Origin: Macrotrachela quadricornifera
Taxonomy: Eukaryota > Rotifera > Eurotatoria > Philodinida > Philodinidae
DNA length: 64,000 nt
Assembly: GCA_022393335.1 (NCBI GenBank)
Contig: JAJEKB010019927.1
Coordinates: forward strand, 1 to 64,000
Direction of reading: 5' to 3'
Shown here: positions 36,665 through 49,668 of the stretch, one piece after another
Layout of the letters: each line of letters opens with the position of its first letter
How positions within the stretch are numbered: the stretch's first letter is position 1
The notes under the pieces: generated by a model
Database searches by the model: none
Told to the model about the DNA's origin: nothing
The model's input: the letters and a program-made list of their open reading frames with translations, nothing else
Translations under genes and position numbers: made by a program

Positions 36665-39600
36665 TTTTCTCTTGATTCTTATCATTCAAAAGAGTAAGTG
36701 TTTATTTTTTTTTTTTAATTTTAATAATACAAAATAAAACAAATTTAACATAATAAATCAATTTGACTATTTTGTTTTTTGTTTTTTTGTATGTATAATG
36801 TAAAATATTTTTATTAATATAAATCAAAGTGGCAGACACACAAGAAGAATATCATACACTAAATCCCTTATTTCCTTGCAGTGATCCAAAACCAGTTGTA
36901 TCATCATTGAAAAGAAATGTTTGGATTTTATTTGGTGTTATTACGGGATTATTACTTATATCAACAATTGTATTAGCAATTTTATTTGGTATTGAAAAAC
37001 ATAAAATTAAATCAGGTAGAATAATTATCTATTTAATGTATATATAAGTATGTTTTTTTTAGCTGAAAATGATTTATGTTTAACACCATTTTGTACTAAA
37101 GCAGGTTAAGATAATTTAAAAAATAGAATAGAATTAATTAATTAATTGAAATTATTATTTTTAGCAAATTATTTACTTGAAAGCATTGATGAAAGTATTA
37201 AACCATGTGAAAATTTTTTTAAATTTGCTTGTGGAACATGGTTAAAAAATAATCGAATACCTGATGATGGTAAATTTTAAATCTTTTTTTTATAAAAAAA
37301 AAAAAAACTAATTTCTTTTCTAAGCCGGTAGTCAAGACACATTCAATGTATTACGAACACAATTAGACAATAATGTTGTTGGTAAAAATACTAAAAATAT
37401 TTAACTAATAAAATAAATTACTTTCTATAGATCTTTTAACATCACCATTACCAAATGATACAATTCATATAAAATCTATTTCTAATGCACGTTATTTATA
37501 TGATTCATGTGTTAATGAATCAGCTATTGATGCAACTGGTGTTGATACAATATTATCTATTATTGATAATGAATTTGGTGGTTGGCCTATATTACATGGT
37601 TTATCATGGAATACAACACGATTTAATCTTTCACATTTATTATTTAAATTACGTGAATATAGTAATAATGCTATTTATAATTGTGGTACATCATATGATG
37701 ATAAAAATTCATCTGCTTATTTTATTCGAGTAATATATATATATATAAAATAATGAAATAAATATTTTTATTTATTTATTAGATTTCTCAAGGTGAACTT
37801 GGTCTTGAACAACGACATTATTATTTAAATAAAACACAACTTACTGACACTTATAAACAATTTATGGAGGAATTAGCTAAGTCATTAACAACTAATACAT
37901 CAATGATTCAGAATGATACTGATGATATGTATGAATTTGAAAAAAAATTATCAATAGTAAAAAAATTTTTCTTATAAATTAAAGAAAAAAAAAATCTTTT
38001 TATTATTATCTATATAGTTTCATTGGACAGCTGCTGAACAACGAGCAAAACAAAATGATACAATTCGTACAACAATTGGTAATCTATCAGAAATATTTAA
38101 TACAAGTGTAAATTAGTTTTTTTTATTATATTTTTTTTTGTATTTTTATAAATATTTTTAATTTAGTTTGATTTTACAAATTATCTTCGACAAATTTATT
38201 CTTTAGCTAATGTTACATTATTAGATAATGATAATGTATCAGTTAGTGAATTAGAATTTTTACGTAATGCATCATTAATTATTGATCAATATCCAGCACG
38301 TGTTGTACAAAATTATTTTATATGGAGATTTATGATGAATAGAGTAGCAAATATGCCAAAACGTTATAGATCTATACGAGAACCCTTTGATAGAGTTTTT
38401 CGAGGAACAAGTGCCGAACGTCCACGTTCAATAACATGCGGTGCTTATGTTAATGTTAATATGGGTTTTGTTGTAGCAAAACTTTATATTAAAAAATATT
38501 TTGATGAAAATGCTAGAAACGAGGTATTTAAAAATATATTTTATATTATCTACATTAAAAACAAAATTCTTTTAGTCATTAGAAATGATTGGTAATATTC
38601 GACGTGCATTTATTAATATGCTTGAACAATCTACATGGATGGATGATGTTTCAAAACGTAAAGCAATAGATAAAGTAAATTAAAACAAAAAAAAAAGGAA
38701 AATACAAATAAAATTATGTTAATTATAGGCTTCAGCAGTTGATGAAAAAATTGGTTATCCAGAATATTTAGGTAGTAACAATATTACAGAATTAGAAAAA
38801 GATTATGCTGAAGTATGAAAACGAAAATTTCTTTTATTTTTTATAATTATATGTTTATTCAGTATAATTTCAATGCATCTTATATACATAATATTTTTAA
38901 AATGTTACAATTAAAATCTAAAGAAAATTTTAAATTACTTCGGGAACCTGTTGATCGTAAAGCATGGGGTGCGAGTCCAGTTACTGTTGTCAATGCTTTT
39001 TATTTACCATCAAAAAATCAAATTAGTAAATAGTTATTACTTTTTAGTTTATACGATAGGATATATGATATATCATAAATATATTTCTTTTTTATTTTAG
39101 CTTTTCCTGCTGGCATTCTTCAAATGCCTTTTTTTAATAAAGATGCACCAAAGTAAGAACATTTTTTTTTCGGGATTCTTTTGAAATTAATTGTTTATTT
39201 ATTATATAGATATCTCAATTATGGTGGTATGTTTATATTTAATAGTATACAAAAATTATAAAAATAAATTTTCAGGAATTGGAGCAGTTATTGGTCATGA
39301 AATAACTCATGGTTTTGATGATAATGGACGTCAATTTGATAAAGAAGGTAATCGAATACCATGGTGGACAACTGAAACAATCGAACGATTTAATAAACGT
39401 AAAAAATGTATAGTCGATCAATATAGTGGATATATTCTTGATCAAATTAATATGACTGTAATCAATTTTTTATTTATAAAAATTTCCGTTATTTTTTTTT
39501 TCTATCATATTTTATTATAGATAAATGGTAATCAAACTCAAGGTGAAAATATTGCTGATAATGGTGGTATAAAAGAAGCATTTTATGTAAGTATAATATC

Positions 39601-40678
39601 ATATTTTTTCTGCTACTACAAAGTGGCAAAGTCATTGTTAGAAATATTCACTCGACTCAATTAATATACATATGTGAAAATAGAATTAAAAAAAACGACA
39701 AGGAAAAGAAATCTGTTAAAACTATTCTCATATAAAATTAAATTGCATCGAATATGATATTTCTTTCCGGTCGGATGTATCCATTTGCATATATCAAGTC
39801 GTTCGATGGTGAAACGCTTGCTAGTTCCGAAACAAACTTTTCTTATCTCCATGGTTTATCAACACAAGAAATGCACAAAAAGATTTTTTTGCTTTACTAC
39901 TCTAGTAGCCGGCTGAAAAGGGATATAGATATATTTACTATTACCTTCGTACTATATGAAAATTTATGAATATAAAAGAATATTAAAATTTATAAATATA
40001 TTTTTTAGGCCTATCAAAAATGGGCTCGAGTAAATAAAAATGTTGATAAAAGGTTACCTGGTTTAAGTAAATATTCACCTGAACAAATGTTTTTTATTAA
40101 TTATGCACAAGCATGGTGTTCAAAAATGACTGATTCATATGCTATGAACAGAGTATTAAGTGGTGTTCATTCGCCTGGACAGTTCAGGTAAATAGATTTT
40201 TAAATAAAAAAACGAAAACCAATTGTTAATTAAAGAGCTTTGAACTTATGTAGTATGAAATAAAATAAAAGATCCGAATGAGGTATAAAAACTGTAAAAG
40301 AACAAATGCCCTTAGGTCTTCTGTGCGGAGTTATAGACATTTTACTAAAGTATGTTTTTTTAGGAATTTAATACGTTGAGTAGGAACATTTTCTTAGAGT
40401 GAAATTTTCAGTGTAGTCTATTGATGAAGAGACCTGGTTTCTGGGCCAAATCTCAGCTTGAAATATTACCATTCGATTTTTTGGCACACTTTATGACTAC
40501 AATATTTTAACAATTTCTAAACGAATATTTGGGAAAAAAACTAGCATAATTTTATTGATTTATTTTCTCTTGTTTTAGAGTATTTGGTCCAACATCAAAT
40601 TTTGATGAATTTGATCGAGTCTTTACTTGTAAACCGGGACAAGGTAATAGTCGAGTAAATAAATGTACTGTTTGGTAA
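36665..40678 (+). CDS. Neprilysin-like M13 zinc metallopeptidase
   Basis: Type II membrane ectoenzyme that inactivates small peptides outside the cell. Seventeen coding exons end at 40678, beginning in the exon at 36830-37015 and including a 17-nt microexon (39210-39226). The protein is 750 residues, the same as human neprilysin. The ATG exists only after splicing: A from an upstream exon ending at the donor near 36693 joins TG at 36830, giving MADTQEEYH. There is a short cytoplasmic tail and a signal anchor (about 31-55), then an ectodomain with [18 protein letters not shown]. Zinc ligands are in H583-EITH587, with the third in ENIADNGG (645-652), and the C-terminus is CTVW. Key residues sit at neprilysin positions. 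The upstream exon also has an out-of-frame ATG (36652), so the exact 5' end is inferred. The substrate is unknown. Confidence 0.93.
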
Positions 40679-40939
40679 TTCACAAGACAAAAATATGTTC
40701 TTTTATTTTTATCTATTCATGCCTATTGTAATCATTCACATGTAAAGACAATGACAAAAAAAAAAACAAAACGAAATAATAACAAATGAACGAATAACAA
40801 TAAAATGTTTTTGTTTTCTCTTTTTGTGTGTATGTGTCTGTTTTAAATATTTCGTTTTTTTTTTGTTCTCTTTTTTTTTCCTTTCTTTTATCGTCTATAT
40901 AAAAAAAAAGAAAAAGATTTGAACATATATTTGAAATTT
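40679..40939. other. Convergent 3' region
   Basis: 261 bp between the stops of neprilysin and the nucleoplasmin-like gene. It is A/T-run rich, with an AATAAA at 40798-40803 for the plus-strand transcript. Confidence 0.5.
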
Positions 40940-41911
40940 TTATTCATCTTTTTTTCGTTTTTTCTTTTGTTGTTGCAATTCAGATGAATTATTATTATTA
41001 GTATTATTATTTGTCAATGCAATTGGATGTTTTTTAGATTTTTTCGATGATTTTCCTGATGAAATCATATGAGCTTTTTTATCACCAGCATTGTGTTGAA
41101 TATCTTCATCACTTGTTACACTCATTGTATCAAATTGATCTTCATCATCATCATCAGATGAATAACCACCAAAATCAAATGGAGGTTCTATAAAATAAAA
41201 TTTCGTGCAAAAAAATAAAAAAATTTCTTTTTTTACCAAGTATTTTTGATGTTATTAAATGTACTGGGCCATCACCTTCAACTAATTTAAATGTTACATC
41301 AGTTGTTTCATTCAATAAAATTCGAAGATTAAAGGCTGAAATCTATGTAAACAAAATATAAAAGTATACGTTTTTTTTTTAAATTAAAATAAAATTTAAT
41401 ACTGAATCATTTTTATTAAGTGATAATGAGAGAATTGGTTGATCAAGAACTGTTTTATCACCAGTACTATCTTTTATTGTTAAATGTACCAAATTTCGTT
41501 GATCAGCTTTTGCTCCAACACCAAGAACAGCCTAAATTCAAAAAATAAAATAAAACAATTCTGTAGAATTTATAATTTATAAAAACGACTAAATATTCAT
41601 ATTTTTCCTACAAGTAGTTAATTAAATTCTGCAAAACCTAACACATTTTTGAATAAACAAACAAAAACTGTATATTCAATGAATACTTCAATATGGATAT
41701 ATCGAAAAGAAAAGAAAAACTAAATTTAACATACACTGTGAACGACAAGAATTTTTTGAAGAGCAGACATTTCATCATTACTTTCATTATCATCTTCGTC
41801 ATTTTCTTTTGATTTTTTTTCATTATCATTAACAGGCCATTTATATTGTTTTTTACTGGAACTTAATTCCACACCGATAACTTTTTCATCCAAAACCATT
41901 TGTTCACGCAT
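40940..41911 (-). CDS. Nucleoplasmin/nucleophosmin-like histone chaperone
   Basis: Exons 41735-41911, 41403-41531, 41237-41342 and 40940-41187 give 219 residues. The core begins VIGVELSSSKKQYKW, continues with AVLGVGAKADQRNLVHL and has the GDGPVHLIT block, the clearest nucleoplasmin signature (GSGPVHI in vertebrates). These proteins form pentamers that bind histones and ribosomal factors. An acidic stretch (YSSDDDDEDQFD) follows the core, as in the family's A2 tract. A basic tail (SKKSKKHP and KKKRKKDE) should be a nuclear localisation signal. Asn and Gln runs lie between them. It has no C-terminal nucleic-acid-binding domain like that of NPM1, so it resembles invertebrate nucleoplasmin-like proteins. 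Confidence 0.88.
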
Positions 41912-43580
41912 AGAAACAAAAATAAAATCAAAGAAAAAAGACTAAATCTAAACAAAGAAGAAAAAAAATCAATCTTTAATTCTACCCGCAAATTTTATTC
42001 ATAAATCTTATAACATAAATGACTCATATACATATTTAAATTAAATAGTATTAAATGCCTTCGAAAAGATTTTTAATTAAAATAAATAAATTTAATTACT
42101 TTTTTTTTCTTCTATGAAACAAATTTTATTTCTATTATATAAAATCTATTGTTTTATTTTTATTCATATTGTTATTTGTTTTTTCTCTATTCATTATAGA
42201 CGTCGCTCAAATCCAATAGTATTATTACAATAAACGAGAAATTAATAGCTTAGAATATTTTTTTGTCTTTTATAATGATCGTTATATGCTTGTCGTTTTC
42301 CCATCAAAAACAATTGATATGTAGACATTTTTCAAGAGGAAAAAGATCGATTCAAAATGACATCATACTCAATAATCTCACAATGAGAAGTTTTCTTCTC
42401 TTCAACTAATGAACCTTGCCAGTTATATTATAAGAAGGAGAGAAAAAGGAAAAAGCATGTCGAAATTGATCGATGAGGATATATTCACTCCTGTTGTGTG
42501 CATTATTACGAAATTCAAGTGTATAAACGCGTGTGACGAACAGGAAAAACATTATAATTGTAGACTTATGATGCATATATATATATACATATTCTAAAAG
42601 ATCAAATTTCAATTTAATCATGTCAAAAAAAAAAAACTAATCATTTAATCATTGGAAAATATTTATTGTTTAAAATCTTTTCTCAATCATTATATTGATT
42701 ATCCTCGTTTTTTTTTTTTTATCTTTAATAAAACAATAACCAGATGTTTATATTAATAATCTATTCAATATCATATTCATAACTAATCGATCAGTAAATT
42801 ATTTGTTATATAAATGATAAATTTAACATTTAAAATCTATTAAATTTTATGCAAATCGATTTGTTATATATACATATTTCAATCATGATCAATCTCATGT
42901 GAATTAAAAAGTAACACATAAAAAATATTCAACTTTCAACTTCATTAATATTATATATAAATAAATAGTTTATTTGAATATGTTTTTTTTTTGTTCTTTA
43001 TTTCGTTAAAAAATATTTCTATTAATATCATAATATGTCATCTAATATATAATTGATCACAAGGTAATGTAACAAAAGACTATTACTAATAACAAAAATA
43101 GAAAAAAAGCAACAAAAAAAAAACGCTAAAATGTACATGTACACTAATTTTTTTTCTTTTTTTACTATCTTGTTGCAAAAAAAATATGTTAGGTGTTTGC
43201 AAATCGATACTATTATGAAGGTAGTCACGGTATAGTGAGTCGTCTCTTTTCTTCGGCTCATTTATTTAATTTGCCCTCGTCGAATAAACAGATTGGTAGT
43301 CACTACTATGAGAGAGAGAAAATTTTCTATTGGTTCATTTTTATTTTATTTTTTTTCTCTATATGTGTAATGTTGCTTGCCTTTCCCTTTTCTATCGTTT
43401 TTCTTTTTTTTTTTTTCGCTCTCTCTCTCTTTGTAATAAGAGAGAGAGAGAGAAAGCATACATCCGATTTGCTCTTACTGTTGTTCGACATGCATTTTTA
43501 CATGCAAAACAACAGGAAAGACCTATCTCTCTATTCTTTTCATCTTTTTCTTTTTAGATAAGTAAAAAAAAAGAAATAAA
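41912..43580. promoter_or_regulatory. Divergent region between nucleoplasmin-like and Iroquois genes
   Basis: 1.67 kb with no supported gene. The part next to the Iroquois gene (about 43190-43560) is less AT-rich and holds a CT/GA hairpin (43419-43455). A TTTTTAG acceptor ends at 43557, 23 nt before the ATG, so part of this is probably 5' leader. Confidence 0.45.
43419..43455. repeat. CT/GA hairpin upstream of the Iroquois gene
   Basis: (CT)n is followed after a short TTGTAAT loop by AAGAGAGAGAGAGAG, giving an almost perfect stem of about 13 bp just upstream of the coding region. Confidence 0.6.
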
Positions 43581-44807
43581 ATGAGTTCAATTACAAATAA
43601 TCCTGTAGAAATTTCATCATTTTATTCTCATTTATCAATGATGCCATCATTAATTAATAATGTTCCAAAAATACCACCAAATATTTATCGACCAAATTCA
43701 TGGATGGATCCAACAATGCAACCATATTTTTATTATAATTTAGCGTAAATAAAATTTTAAATTTTTATTGAAATAAAAAGAAAAAAGAAAACTTTTATTT
43801 TTAGTCTTAATGATCCAAATCACAAACGAAAAAATGCGACACGAGAAACAACGGGTAAGTTAATAGCAAACGTGTTTATTCCCATAAGTCAATATCATCA
43901 TTATTATTTGTTTCTCATCATCATATAAGTTGAAAAAAAAATCGAGTCCGCTCAATCGATTGATGACAAAAAAAGACGTGACTAACAAAAAAAAATCTCA
44001 TCTCGTTTGATATGCAGATCGATTGCATACGTTACATTCCTCTAGTGTGCTTTGCTTTTCCAAAAGAAGAATAAAAAAAATGAAAGAAAAATGCATTAAA
44101 AAACATTGATTAAATTCCTTTGAGCCTTTTTAAGTGGATGGGATCATTTTCTATATTCTCATCTTCTTATTTTTTTTTGTTTCTTTATTAAAGCTACACT
44201 TAAAGCATGGCTTTATGAACATCGAAAAAATCCATATCCAACAAAGAATGAAAAAATGGTTTTAGCTATGGTTACAAAAATGACATTAACACAAGTATCA
44301 ACATGGTTTGCAAATGCTAGAAGACGTTTAAAAAAAGAAAATAAACTTCATCGAACAACAAATAATAGTAAAAGTGAAGAAGATGAAGAAGAAGACGATG
44401 ATGATGATGATGATGATGATGTTGTTGATGATGATGAAGATGAAAATGAGAATGAACATAACTCTCATGTTAATATTGAACAAGAACAGATAATTAAAAA
44501 TTCTAATACAAATAATTTAAAAAGAAAATCTGATGATAATACAAATTCTTTACAAGCACCACCAACAAATCGTCCAAAAATTTGGTCTATTGTTGATGTT
44601 GTTCAATCGAATGAAACTAAACGAACAACAACAAATTCAACATCATCATCATCACCACGTATAATACATCCATATATAACATCTTCTATACCATATTTAT
44701 TATATCCACCACCATCAACAAGTTCACCATCACATTCATCTGAACATTCAACAAATTCATTATCATCTCCAATCTCATCATCCGCTAGTTGTTCGCCAAC
44801 AAAATAA
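43581..44807 (+). CDS. IRX: Iroquois-class TALE homeobox transcription factor
   Basis: Three exons (43581-43744, 43805-43854, 44194-44807) give 275 residues. The homeodomain (about 62-125) has the Iroquois sequence [16 protein letters not shown], the TALE insertion with PYPTK and the recognition helix [16 protein letters not shown]. An acidic run of Glu and about nine Asp follows, coded by GAT repeats, as in other Iroquois proteins. A RPKIWSI segment matches the conserved KPKIWS motif. The C-terminus is Ser/Thr/Pro-rich and ends in SCSPTK. It should act as a nuclear DNA-binding regulator of patterning. An intron splits the homeodomain after RETT. The protein is short compared with vertebrate and fly members. 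Gene-poor DNA lies on both sides, usual for this class. Confidence 0.96.
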
Positions 44808-45987
44808 AATTTTAATCATAAGAAAAAAAAAACTTAAATATAAAAAAGAAAATATAGACTTTTCCTTCTTTTTTTTTTCTTTTTTTCTCTCTTTTTTTCT
44901 TCTCTTTTTTTTTTTGTATTTTGTTGTGAAAAATATAAATGTACATTAAAACGATCCTTAAGTCAAAAGATCATATATTGAAAAAAGTGTCAAGTTAACG
45001 TGTGTGCTTCACACACACACACACACACATATCTACATGTACACATTGGATAAAGATTGTCTTTTTTGTTGACTAGTCAAGTGTCTAATAGCTGTCCATT
45101 AGTTTGTTTCATGTCGATACTCTCTTCATATAAAAGATTTTTATATTCGATAAGTCGATACACACAACACCTTTTGTTTCTCTTCTTTATTCAATGTTTG
45201 TCTTATCATCTATCGATGCGTAGATCAATGATGGTAAACAACATTGAAAATATATTTTATATTAAAAAGTCAACGCATTTAAACTTCAATGATGAGTTTA
45301 CTCTTTTGATCTTCATCTCCTTCATATAATTGATATTTCACACTAATCATTATTCACTCAATGATGACCATTATAATATTACAGCTGTTACACATTGTTA
45401 TTATTGTTATACAAAAAAAAATAAAAATAAAATAAAATAAAATAAAATAAATTATAATTTGATCAGACCATAGAAATTTCTTTTTTTTTTTATTTGCTTA
45501 TGGTCCACATACACCTTCTTTCTCTATTCTCTACATTGACATATGTTAAACACGATGTTTAATACACTTTGAATGGCAACAGAAGTAGAAGAAGCAAACA
45601 AAGAAGAAATACTGTTGAGTTGTACCATATTGAAATAAAATATGCTAATCAATCATAGTGATGCTGTAGAAGAAGTCAACACGCACATGCACCCCCTATA
45701 TACGAATCGAGTGAGCACATTATTATGAATAGAAAACTCAAGTGTGATGATGAAGGTGATCATAGGTCGTCATTATTGTTCTTTTACTTTTGTTTGATGT
45801 TGATTGGCATGTTTCTTTTTCTCTTAACTCGATAATTATAGAGTATCAGTGAACACGTCAAACATTTATCGATATTTGCTTTTCGAATAGACAAAATGAA
45901 TAGTGATCTAATTCAACGTTGAGATGACGACGACAACGCCTGTTCGCGTGCTCTTCCGATAACCATCCGTCTATATCTAGTGCACGC

Positions 45988-46018
<31 letters not shown>

Positions 46019-46873
46019 GTCTTCTTTTCCGCGCGCGCTTCTTGTCGCATATAAAAGTATTAGTTAGAAGGGCGAGTATGATGATGGATATGTTCAATGA
46101 ACAGCGATCTAGTACGAATGACGATGAGTTGTGACACGCTCAAGTGATAACAATCATTGTCATTATTTCGTTTCTTTTGCTCGACATAAGACAAAATATA
46201 TATATATATATATATACGTAGGTCGTCATAGCGTTTTGATTGATGAGCAAAACGAGAATAAAACTTGTTGACAATCTTTAAAAAATTTTCTTTTTTTATA
46301 TCTATAGGTATATGTAAAAAACATCATTAAATACAAGTACAAAAAATGTATGAAGACCTTTTACTCTAGGCTACTTATCATAGCAATCATCAATCAATCG
46401 TTCGATTGATAGCCGGCAGCAATTGGGAAGATTACATCTCGTTTTTTTTTCCTCCTCTTATTCAGACTTGAATGTCTGTCTGTTTTCTAAGGAAGATGCA
46501 GAATAGCTAACAACAAAAAAAAAAGAAAGAAATATAAAATCAGTCTGTTCCTTGTTTCGTCTAGGGAAATCAACCAATCGATATGGTAAATGGCCTTCCT
46601 TCACTTCTATATATACACATGCGAAATAACAAACTCTTTTCGTTTTTCACCTGTCTGTCATTCAAATAAAACAAAGAACAATTGAACTTATAATCGGATT
46701 TAAGTTACCCGTGCATGTCAACAAACATTCGTTATATCTACTCAAAATGTGTATATACGAGAAAGTGTAGAAGTAAAAATTATACGCCTTTCTCATATCG
46801 TACATATAGATGATGATGATGATTATGTTTTTTTCTTTTCTTCATATGAATATATATATATGCGTGTGCATAC

Positions 46874-46905
<32 letters not shown>

Positions 46906-48960
46906 AACGACAGGTCTAATCGAGCACGAATCAAGAACGATAGTATGTCGTGTACGATTAATAGCGAATAAGATTTGTGTAGAAAATAATCACTTTATAC
47001 TTTGACTATACAATTAAATAGATGAAAGTTAACTTTTATCACTTTTATATATAATAACAATATGTCTTACTTTTTTTTATTGTTGTTGAAATTATATGAA
47101 TAAATAAAAGATAATTTTCAAATTAACAAATAAAAGAAAAAAGAGTCAAGTAGTATAAAATAATTTAATCATTTATTTACATCAAATATTGAATTAATCG
47201 AATCAATGATCTACTTGATAAACTTTTTTTATCAGAAGAATTTAAATAAATAATACAAGTCTATTATATATTAAGATTTGTGCATTTTGTTTTAGTATGA
47301 AATGTTTTTGTTTGATAAAAGTGTCAAACATTATATTAATATGATTGGTGTTAATATAACGATAGATGATTTTCATTTTCTTCTTTCTTAGCTTTGATCT
47401 TAGTGTTTAATTATTGACATTATCAAAATACTATCTTGAATAATTTTATACATTTTATTTAATTTAAATAAAAGAATATCTTGATAGATTAGTTTAAAAG
47501 ACAAACATATCTTTTCTATTGTATATTTACATATAAAAGAAACAAATATTTTAAAATGTTGGTGATTTATTTGCAAATGAAACTAAAGTATTATTTTAAT
47601 GAATATAAAAGAATTTTATTTTCTATATTACAAAAATCTATGTTGCACTTGACATTGAATTCTAATTGATTTATAATGAATTATATAATGTTTTTTGATG
47701 AACATGATTTAATGTTATATAAAATAGTTGAATAAAAAACAGGAAAGAATTGAAGATAAATTATGATTTGTAATTGAGAGAAGTATTAATGATAATATTC
47801 AATTCATTCAATGATAGTAATTCATCATATTCAATGAAGACAAGGAAGTAATCATTATTATTATAACATTGATAATTGTTTGTAATTATCAAGATTTAAA
47901 ATGAATTATCTCATTTTTTTTTGTATGATATAATTCGATTAAGTAAAATTTTATTCAATTGAAATAACTCGAAATTCTTATATTAAGATTTGTATATGAA
48001 AAGTCAGAAGAATATATGATGAATTGATAGGCGGGTCAGCTTTTTAAATTGATGTATAGCAATAGATTATAATGTTTTTTTTATTATTAAAGAAAATCAT
48101 GTTTTTAATCACAGAAGTTAACGATTATAAATCATTCATACAAAAAATGAAAATATTATCTATAAATTTTTAATTGTTGGAGATAAATTCATTTATAGAT
48201 AATATTATATTTCAAGTATATTAAAAGTAGTGATGTCGGCATTATGATATCATATAGAAAGCTGAAGGAAAATTTTCTATATGTATTGATAGCATAAATG
48301 GTGATTTTTAATTGAAATTGTACTAGTAGACTTTCAATGAACATATTTCAGTTCTATTTTAGATGGATAAGAATTATTAATAAATGAGTAGAGTTATTCA
48401 ATATTTTCAGATATTATTTCGATTATAGATCTATCAGAATCAATTCCATTTTTAATCATCTCCTGATCTTCATCAAATCATTTTAGATCACCTTTTAACT
48501 ATTATGAGAAGTTAATCGTGTCGTTGAAAATAAAATATACTTTATGCATAACTCTCATTTGAATATGAAATATCAACAGACACAACATTATATATGAATG
48601 AGGACATATGTATAATCTAAAGTGGTATCTGTATTTTGACTTCAATTGTAAAGTATTATACATTTTGTAATTTTGCATGACATTTAGTGTGACAATCAGA
48701 TTTTCATGATTATATCTCATATTTTTTTCTTTATTAACAAGTATTACCGTATGTCCCAAAAGATTCACGATGAAAAGCTCTACAAAAAAAATGTGGGAAC
48801 AAATCTTTCGTAAAATATTTTGATCATGTTTCCATCATACGACATTCTTAACTTCCAAAATTCAAACTATTAGTAATAACTTCTTAGAGAAAGCTTACTT
48901 AAAAAAAACAATTCTACAAATTTGTTCAAAAAGAACTAAACAAACAAAAGCTTTTTTTAT
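44808..48960. other. 4-kb gene-poor region downstream of Iroquois
   Basis: No coding exon supported. It contains (CA)n at 45009-45028, CT runs at 45989-46018, and (TA)n at 46197-46215 and 46893-46902. The part at 45.5-46.9 kb is less AT-rich than the rest, like the region upstream of DDR. It may hold Iroquois enhancers; the right part from 47 kb is plain AT-rich DNA. Confidence 0.45.
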
Positions 48961-49668
48961 TTATTTCTTTATCTTAGAAAATGATAAACGTTTTTTTTTT
49001 ATTTTATAATTCATATTATTCATTCTTAATAACTGACGTTGATTATCATTAATTTCTTTCCATATATATATTAATATTTTAATCATAATAATAAAATTTA
49101 ATATAAAATCTCCAATTAAAAAAATTCGAATATAAAATATAATCAATTTAATAATCCATCCACATGTTTTAATATTATTCCATTGTTTAGTATTTATTTC
49201 ATTTTCTTCAATAAGTTTTTTACAATAAGGAAATAATAAAAAATAATCTCTTTCATTAACTGAATCAAATAAAATATCTTCTTGAATACGACAACATTTA
49301 TAATAATTTATTGTATTTGATAATAAACTTTCATTTCGATCATTATTCATTATATTTAATGTTAATAAATTCATTATACGATAATATATATTATACATAT
49401 AAATAATATAAATAATACATGTTATAATAGTTAATAAAGGTAAAAATATAATTAGAATATATTTTAATATTTTATAGAATTTTAAATAAATATTTATAAA
49501 AAGATTTATTATAGAAAAACTTATATTTAAAAATAATATAAAATAAAAAAATTTTGACCAAGTTTGAATAATAAAAAGTGTATGTGTCAATAAACATATT
49601 AATAATACTAAATACCATAAAAAAATTCTTATTAATATTAAACGTTTAATAAAGAAAATATTTGACAT
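48961..49668 (-). CDS. Tetraspanin-like four-helix membrane protein
   Basis: A single exon of 235 residues. Three hydrophobic segments lie close together (about 8-30, 36-58 and 66-94). A large loop of about 80 residues (95-170) follows and then a fourth helix (about 172-198) with a basic tail. The loop has a CC pair (YYKCCRIQ) and two more Cys (PYCKK, TCGW), the pattern of the large extracellular loop of tetraspanins, but the usual CCG is CCR. Extreme AT richness gives many Ile and Asn residues. It may be a very divergent tetraspanin or another tetraspan family. The intact 705-nt frame argues for a real gene. Confidence 0.6.
   Translation of the reverse strand: MSNIFFIKRLILIRIFLWYLVLLICLLTHTLFIIQTWSKFFYFILFLNISFSIINLFINIYLKFYKILKYILIIFLPLLTIITCIIYIIYMYNIYYRIMNLLTLNIMNNDRNESLLSNTINYYKCCRIQEDILFDSVNERDYFLLFPYCKKLIEENEINTKQWNNIKTCGWIIKLIIFYIRIFLIGDFILNFIIMIKILIYIWKEINDNQRQLLRMNNMNYKIKKKRLSFSKIKK

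Noticed and set aside
39754..39969. Open frame inside a neprilysin intron
   Set aside because: No protein features; the flanking exons join cleanly without it.
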